Source: DASQFQ01 sp038238015 (GTDB lineage: Bacteria; Actinomycetota; Thermoleophilia; Solirubrobacterales; Solirubrobacteraceae). From it: DNA of 19,510 nucleotides. The notes beneath the pieces were generated by a model. It worked only from the letters and a program-made list of their open reading frames with translations, did not search any database and had not been told where the DNA came from. The first letter of the stretch is position 1. Each line of letters begins with the position of its first letter. Location: positions 1 to 19,510 of the forward strand of contig JBBRYA010000064.1 of assembly GCA_038238015.1 (NCBI GenBank). The letters run 5' to 3'. Below are positions 15,063 to 19,510 of this stretch, piece after piece. The position numbers and the translations under genes were made by a program.

Positions 15063-16045
15063 ATAAGGCTCAATCCCTTCACCGCGTCGCGCTCTTCGCG
15101 CAGCTCGGTCACCGTCGCGTCGATCTTCCCGCGGGCGAAGTCGTTCACCTCGAGGTCCTGCACGACCGTGTACTCACCGCCCGAGCACGTGCACGGGAAG
15201 CTCGAGATGAGCCCCTCGTCGACGTCGTAGGAGCCGTCGGAGGGCACGGCCATCGAGACCCAGTCGCCGTCCGGCGTGCCGTTCACCCAATCGTGGACGT
15301 GGTCGATCGCGGCGTTGGCGGCCGAGGCGGCGCTCGAGGCGCCGCGGGCGTCGATGATCGCCGCGCCGCGCTTGCCGACGGTGGGGAGGAAGTCGTTCTC
15401 GTACCACTCCTGGTCGTCGACCGTCTCGGCGGCGCTCTTGCCGTTCACCTTCGCGTTGAACAGGTCGGGGAACATCGAGGGTGAGTGGTTTCCCCACACT
15501 CCCATGTTGGTGATGTCGCTGACCGCGCAGCCCGCCTTCTTGGCCAGCTGGGCGATCGCACGGTTGTGATCCAGGCGCGTCATGGCGGTGAAGCGCGCCG
15601 CCGGGATGTCGGGCGCGTTTGCCTGGGCGATCAGCGCGTTGGTGTTGGCCGGGTTGCCGACCACGAGGATGCGCACGTCGTCGGCCGCGCCCGCGTTCAG
15701 CGCCTCGCCCTGGGGCTTGAAGATGCCGCCGTTGGCCTCGAGCAGGTCGGCGCGCTCCATGCCCTTCGAGCGCGGCCGCGCACCGATCAGCAGCGCGACG
15801 TTGACGCCGTCGAAGGCCTGTTTGGCGTCGTCGGTGATGTTCACCCCCGCCAGCAGCGGAAACGCGCAGTCCTCGAGCTCCATCGCGGTGCCCTCGGCGG
15901 CCTTGACCGCGTCGGGGATCTCCAGCAGGTTGAGCTCGACGGGGGTGTCGGGGCCGAGCATCTGGCCGGAGGCGATCCGGAACAGGATCGCGTAGCCGAT
16001 CGCGCCGGCCGCGCCGGTCACCGTCACCTTCACAGGGGTCGCCAT
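15059..16045 (-). CDS. mdh: Malate dehydrogenase (type 2, NAD-dependent)
   Basis: The 328-residue enzyme interconverts malate and oxaloacetate in the TCA cycle. The Rossmann motif is GAAGAIG (11-17). The substrate arginines lie in GARPRSKGMERADLL (R92, R98), and the Asp-His pair is D159 (RLDHNRA) and H187 (GNHSPSMFPD). The sequence is of the cytosolic/actinobacterial type rather than the LDH-like type. It follows icd by 44 bp on the same strand; the gap holds a nine-codon frame with AGGAG inside it, 12 nt before ATG 16045. Confidence 0.96.
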   Translation of the reverse strand: MATPVKVTVTGAAGAIGYAILFRIASGQMLGPDTPVELNLLEIPDAVKAAEGTAMELEDCAFPLLAGVNITDDAKQAFDGVNVALLIGARPRSKGMERADLLEANGGIFKPQGEALNAGAADDVRILVVGNPANTNALIAQANAPDIPAARFTAMTRLDHNRAIAQLAKKAGCAVSDITNMGVWGNHSPSMFPDLFNAKVNGKSAAETVDDQEWYENDFLPTVGKRGAAIIDARGASSAASAANAAIDHVHDWVNGTPDGDWVSMAVPSDGSYDVDEGLISSFPCTCSGGEYTVVQDLEVNDFARGKIDATVTELREERDAVKGLSLI

Positions 16046-16048
16046 TCT

Positions 16049-16078
16049 CTAGTTCATCTCCTGCAGTCGTTTTGCCAT
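16049..16078 (-). CDS. Nine-residue open frame between icd and mdh (possible leader peptide)
   Basis: ATG 16078 begins MAKRLQEMN followed by TAG, ending 3 nt before the mdh start. AGGAG in its sixth and seventh codons is the only plausible ribosome binding site for mdh, so ribosomes finishing this frame would be close to the mdh start. It could couple translation of the two TCA genes, or be chance. Confidence 0.25.
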   Translation of the reverse strand: MAKRLQEMN

Positions 16079-16089
16079 GTCCCGGCCGG

Positions 16090-17304
16090 TCACCGCATCG
16101 CGGTCTGCAGACCCTCGTCCACCGCGGCGAGGAAGTCCTCGGTTGAGAGGAAGTCCTGATCGGGGCCGACGAGCAGCGCGAGGTCCTTGGTCATCTTGCC
16201 CGCCTCGACGGTCTCTATGCAGACGCGCTCGAGCGTCTCGGCGAACTCTGAGACCTCGGGCGTCTCGTCGAGCCGGCCGCGTGCCTCCAGGCCGCGCGTC
16301 CACGCGAAGATCGAAGCGATCGGGTTCGTGGAGGTCGGCTTGCCCTGCTGGTGCTGGCGGAAGTGACGGGTGACGGTCCCGTGCGCGGCCTCGGCCTCGA
16401 CGGTCTTCCCGTCGGGCGTCATCAGCACCGACGTCATCAGCCCGAGCGAGCCGAAGCCCTGGGCGACCGTGTCGGACTGCACGTCGCCGTCGTAGTTCTT
16501 GCACGCCCAGACGTACCCGCCCTCCCACTTCAGCGCGGCGGCGACCATGTCGTCGATCAGGCGGTGCTCGTAGGTGATGCCGGCCGCCTCGAAGTCCGAG
16601 GCGAACTCGGCGTCGAAGACCTCCTGGAACAGGTCCTTGAAGCGCCCGTCGTACTTCTTCATGATCGTGTTCTTCGTCGACAGGTAGACCGGGAAGCCGC
16701 GATCGAGCCCGTAGCGCAGCGAGGCGCGCGCGAAGTCGCGGATCGAGGCGTCGAGGTTGTACATCGCCATCGCCACCCCGCCGCCCGGGAAGTCGTAGAC
16801 GTCGAGCTCGACCGCCTCGGAGCCGTCCTTGGGCGTGAAGGTGAGCGTCAGCGTGCCCTCGCCCGGGACGATCATGTCCGTCGCGCGGTACTGATCGCCG
16901 AAGGCGTGGCGGCCGATGATGATCGGCTTCGTCCAGCCCGGCACCAGCCGCGGGACGTTCGAGATGACGATCGGCTCGCGGAAGATGACCCCGCCGAGGA
17001 TGTTCCGGATGGTGCCGTTGGGAGACCGGTACATCTGCTTGAGGCCGAACTCCTCGACGCGGGCCTCGTCCGGGGTGATCGTTGCGCACTTGACCCCCAC
17101 CCCGTGCTCCTTGATCGCCTCGGCGGCGTCCACGGTGACCCGGTCCTCGGTGGCATCGCGGTGCTCGATCCCGAGATCGAAGTACGCGAGCTCGATGTCG
17201 AGGTAGGGCAGGATGAGCTGGTCCTTGATGACGGACCAGATGACGCGCGTCATCTCGTCGCCATCGAGCTCGACCACCGGGTTCTTGACTTCGATCTTCT
17301 TCAT
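16090..17304 (-). CDS. icd: NADP-dependent isocitrate dehydrogenase (eukaryote-type homodimer)
   Basis: The 404-residue enzyme decarboxylates isocitrate to 2-oxoglutarate. Substrate residues sit at the numbers known from the mammalian NADP enzyme: S94, N96 and R100 in RSPNGTIRN, and R109 in FREP. The GTVTRHFRQHQQG segment contributes to NADP binding. This is the type II class (similar to mammalian cytosolic IDH), not the E. coli type. It heads an operon with mdh. A TACCAT -10 box lies 9 nt before ATG 17304 with no Shine-Dalgarno sequence, suggesting a leaderless message. Confidence 0.97.
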   Translation of the reverse strand: MKKIEVKNPVVELDGDEMTRVIWSVIKDQLILPYLDIELAYFDLGIEHRDATEDRVTVDAAEAIKEHGVGVKCATITPDEARVEEFGLKQMYRSPNGTIRNILGGVIFREPIVISNVPRLVPGWTKPIIIGRHAFGDQYRATDMIVPGEGTLTLTFTPKDGSEAVELDVYDFPGGGVAMAMYNLDASIRDFARASLRYGLDRGFPVYLSTKNTIMKKYDGRFKDLFQEVFDAEFASDFEAAGITYEHRLIDDMVAAALKWEGGYVWACKNYDGDVQSDTVAQGFGSLGLMTSVLMTPDGKTVEAEAAHGTVTRHFRQHQQGKPTSTNPIASIFAWTRGLEARGRLDETPEVSEFAETLERVCIETVEAGKMTKDLALLVGPDQDFLSTEDFLAAVDEGLQTAMR

Positions 17305-17313
17305 GGGCGGGCG

Positions 17314-17319
17314 ATGGTA
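17314..17319 (-). promoter_or_regulatory. -10 box TACCAT for icd-mdh
   Basis: On the minus strand TACCAT fits TANNNT and is followed by 9 nt and ATG 17304. The 105-bp gap to the divergent M50 gene (17305-17409) holds no other clear motif. Confidence 0.35.
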
Positions 17320-17409
17320 TCCGCGACCCTTGAGGAGTGTTCGCCGGTCGCTCGCGTCCCCGTTCGGGATTCGGGTCGGCGGTCCTCGGCGCTGTGCGAC
17401 GATGCCTGG

Positions 17410-18567
17410 ATGCTCGGCACGGGCGGCTCGTTCCAACTCGCGCGCCTGTTCGGGATCCGGATCGGGGTCAACGCCTCGTGGTTCGTGGTCCTGTTCCTGT
17501 TCATCTACCTCTTCCAGGACTCGTTCCGGACGATCCTCGACGCCTCCGACACGGTCGCGTTCGCCACCGCGCTTGGCGCAGCGGTGCTCTTCTTCGGCTC
17601 GATCGTGCTGCACGAGCTCGGCCACGCGGTCGCCGCTCGGCGCGCCGGCATCGAGGTGACGGGGATCGATCTCTTCCTGTTCGGCGGCGTGATGAAGATG
17701 AGCCGCGACACCGAGACGCCCGGCGACGAGTTCAAGGTCGCAGTCGCCGGGCCGCTGGTCACGCTGGCCCTGGTGCTCGTGGGGGCGGCACTCGGGCTGG
17801 CGCTGGTCGGCCCCGACCGCTTCTGGGACGCGGGGCGGCTCTCGGGCCAGGCGCGCGTGACCGTGCCGGTGCTGCTCGTCTCGGTGCTGGCGGGCTTCAA
17901 TCTCGCGCTGCTGGCCTTCAACCTGATTCCCGCCTACCCGCTGGACGGCGGCCGGATCGCCCGCGCCCTCGTGTGGAAGCTCACCGGCGACCGCGGTCGG
18001 GCCACCCGCGCGGCGGCGCGGGTCGGTCAGGGCTTCGCCGGCCTGCTGATCGCCTACGGCGCCTACCTCGCGATTAAGGGCAACACCTTCGACGGCGTCT
18101 GGTTCGCCGTCATGGGCTGGCTGCTCGGCTCCAACGCCCGCTCGGCAGTGCTGCACAGCACGTTCACCGACCGCCTGGGCGGGGTGACGGTCGCCGACGT
18201 CATGGACGCCGAGCCGGTGACCATCCCCGCCGCGACTCCGGCGGGCACCGCCTTCGAGGACTTCTTCCTCCGCTACCACGGCTACGAGTGGTTCGCCGTC
18301 GTGGAGGAGGACGGGCGCTTCGCGGGGATCGCCCACCGCGACGCCGTCGAGCGTGCCGACGGCGCGCTGCCCGTCCGCGACCTGGTCGCCGACGGCCGGG
18401 CAGAGGGGCGGATCGACTCCGACGCGTCGCTGGAGGCGCTGATCGCCTCCGAGCCGCTTCGCCGCCTCGGCGCCCTGATGGCGGTCGACGCGGACGGGCG
18501 GCTGCGCGGGGTCGTCACGCTCGAGCAGGTCACGCGGGCGCTGCAGGCCCGCCTCGCCACGGGCTGA
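17410..18567 (+). CDS. Site-2-type M50 zinc metalloprotease with two CBS domains
   Basis: The 385-residue protein is a polytopic membrane protease. The zinc motif HELGH is at 68-72 in the second hydrophobic segment, FGG follows at about 95-97, and the third ligand is D179 in NLIPAYPLDGG. After about residue 245 come two CBS domains (about 259-316 and 318-382) that can bind adenosyl ligands. This is the group of site-2 proteases with CBS domains and no PDZ domain, like SpoIVFB relatives. They cleave substrates within the membrane; the substrate here is unknown. ATG 17410 is chosen because it gives the expected short N-terminus (FQLARLFGIRIGVNASWF). Confidence 0.92.
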   Translation: MLGTGGSFQLARLFGIRIGVNASWFVVLFLFIYLFQDSFRTILDASDTVAFATALGAAVLFFGSIVLHELGHAVAARRAGIEVTGIDLFLFGGVMKMSRDTETPGDEFKVAVAGPLVTLALVLVGAALGLALVGPDRFWDAGRLSGQARVTVPVLLVSVLAGFNLALLAFNLIPAYPLDGGRIARALVWKLTGDRGRATRAAARVGQGFAGLLIAYGAYLAIKGNTFDGVWFAVMGWLLGSNARSAVLHSTFTDRLGGVTVADVMDAEPVTIPAATPAGTAFEDFFLRYHGYEWFAVVEEDGRFAGIAHRDAVERADGALPVRDLVADGRAEGRIDSDASLEALIASEPLRRLGALMAVDADGRLRGVVTLEQVTRALQARLATG

Positions 18568-18608
18568 GGAGGCGGTGGACCGGGCGCCGCTGAGGGCCGT
18601 AGGGCTAC

Positions 18609-18614
18609 TAGGAT
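18609..18614 (+). promoter_or_regulatory. -10 box TAGGAT for sdhA
   Basis: TAGGAT is followed by 8 nt and ATG 18623, with no ribosome binding site in between, consistent with a leaderless transcript. It lies in the 55-bp gap after the M50 gene. Confidence 0.45.
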
Positions 18615-18622
18615 CAGCCACG

Positions 18623-19510
18623 ATGCCCGCACACGACGTCCTCATCATCGGCGCCGGCCTGGCCGGCCAGCGCGCAGCCATCGCCGCCGCGGGCGCCGGG
18701 GCGAGCGTGGCCATCATGAGCAAGGTCCACCCCGTCCGCTCGCATTCGAACGCCGCGGCGGGTGGCATCAACGCGGCGCTGAACCCGGAGGACTCGTGGG
18801 AGTCCCACGCCTACGACACGGTCAAGGGCTCTGACTACCTGGGCGACCAGGACGCGATCGAGATCATGTGCCGCGAAGCCCCGAACGAGGTCCTCTGGCT
18901 CGAGCACCAGGGCGTGACCTTCCACCGCAGCCCGGAGGGCAAGCTGGGCACGCGCGCCTTCGGCGGCGCCTCCGCCGCGCGCACCTACTACGTCGCCGAC
19001 ATCACCGGCCAGGCGCTGCTGCACGTGCTCTACGAGCAGCTCATGCGCCACCACGAGACCGTCGAGCGCTACGAGGAGTGGTTCGTAACCTCGCTCGTGC
19101 AGGACGAGCAGGGCGAGTGCTGCGGCGCCATCGCGCGCAACATCCGCGACGGCGCGATGCAGCTGTTCGCCGCCAAGTCGGTGATCCTCGCCTCCGGCGG
19201 AGCCGGCCAGGCGTTCAAGCCGACCACCAACGCCCTCATCTGCACCGGCGACGGGATCTCCCAGGCCTACCGCATCGGCGCCCCGCTGATGGACATGGAG
19301 ATGATCCAGTACCACCCGACCACGCTGGCGGGCAACGGGATCCTGATCACCGAGGGCGCGCGCGGCGAGGGCGCGCACCTCTACAACGCCGAGGGCGAGC
19401 GCTTCATGGAGCGCTACGCGCCCAACAAGCTCGAGCTCGCCTCGCGCGACGTCGTCTCGCGCTCCGAGCAGACCGAGATCAACGAGGGCCGCGGCTTCCC
19501 CGACGGCACC
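18623..19510 (+). CDS. sdhA: Succinate dehydrogenase/fumarate reductase flavoprotein subunit, partial (3' end outside window)
   Basis: The first 296 residues are present. The FAD-binding site begins at GAGLAG (10-15), and H41 in HPVRSHSNAAAGGIN is the expected covalent FAD histidine. FGGASAARTYYVADITG and the catalytic-loop region TEGARGEGAHLYNAEGERFMERYAP follow, as in SdhA/FrdA. The enzyme oxidises succinate to fumarate (or the reverse) at the inner face of the membrane. The AAAGG variant replaces the more usual AAQGG near the FAD. Sequence alone does not separate SdhA from FrdA. Iron-sulphur and anchor subunits are expected past the right edge. Confidence 0.93.
   Translation, partial: MPAHDVLIIGAGLAGQRAAIAAAGAGASVAIMSKVHPVRSHSNAAAGGINAALNPEDSWESHAYDTVKGSDYLGDQDAIEIMCREAPNEVLWLEHQGVTFHRSPEGKLGTRAFGGASAARTYYVADITGQALLHVLYEQLMRHHETVERYEEWFVTSLVQDEQGECCGAIARNIRDGAMQLFAAKSVILASGGAGQAFKPTTNALICTGDGISQAYRIGAPLMDMEMIQYHPTTLAGNGILITEGARGEGAHLYNAEGERFMERYAPNKLELASRDVVSRSEQTEINEGRGFPDGT

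Noticed and set aside
17329..17334. CTTGAG, a half site of the HspR-binding HAIR element
   Set aside because: There is no matching ACTCAAG half at the required distance, and the nearby genes are not chaperones.
16090..18771. Minus-strand frame that would extend icd by about 490 residues at its N-terminus
   Set aside because: The added part is antisense to the M50 and sdhA genes, and ATG 17304 gives the full-length family start with a promoter in front.

Overview
This is high-GC chromosomal DNA (roughly 70% G+C or more, with strong G/C preference at third codon positions). It looks actinobacterial, and the gene content suggests the Thermoleophilia/Solirubrobacterales: an AT-hook plus winged-helix small protein, a type-2 malate dehydrogenase beside a eukaryote-type isocitrate dehydrogenase, and TANNNT -10 boxes lying 6-9 nt before start codons. 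The taxonomic placement is inference.

Layout. 1-507: a small secreted, C-terminally anchored protein (minus strand) whose 3' end appears to have been overrun by a mobile element that continues off the left edge. 559-1824: an R2-like ligand-binding oxidase (R2lox) carrying a C-terminal SCP2-like lipid-binding domain, divergent from the first gene across a shared palindrome. 1851-3091 (minus): a TetR regulator translationally coupled to a DUF2993 (LmeA-like) envelope protein, divergent from a secreted M23 metallopeptidase (3154-4353). 4337-4731: a PGPGW membrane protein that appears frameshifted, and a possible 47-residue membrane peptide. 4739-8135 (minus): a proteostasis operon, Hsp20 - Lon - a membrane-anchored 156-residue protein. 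8173-9126 (minus): an EAL-domain protein with a degenerate loop 6. 9252-10046 (minus) and 10093-11328 (plus): a divergent pair, an MBL-fold hydrolase and a CPA1-type cation/proton antiporter. 11294-11509 (minus): a 71-residue four-cysteine protein.

11705-14596 (plus) is a tight four-gene operon: atypical SDR, SRPBCC, tandem VOC and crotonase. It is followed by the AT-hook/winged-helix protein (14658-15062). 15059-17304 (minus) is icd-mdh. 17410-18567 is an M50 site-2-type protease with two CBS domains. 18623-19510 is the start of a succinate dehydrogenase/fumarate reductase flavoprotein that runs off the right edge. The right end is therefore a TCA-cycle neighbourhood with a membrane protease inside it.

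The strongest points for a second look are the R2lox-SCP2 fusion, the recurring leaderless promoter architecture, two genes whose best-fitting start codon is ATC, the degenerate EAL protein, the Lon-coupled membrane protein, and the four-gene operon of unknown pathway. I see no CRISPR array, tRNA, rRNA or obvious defence system.
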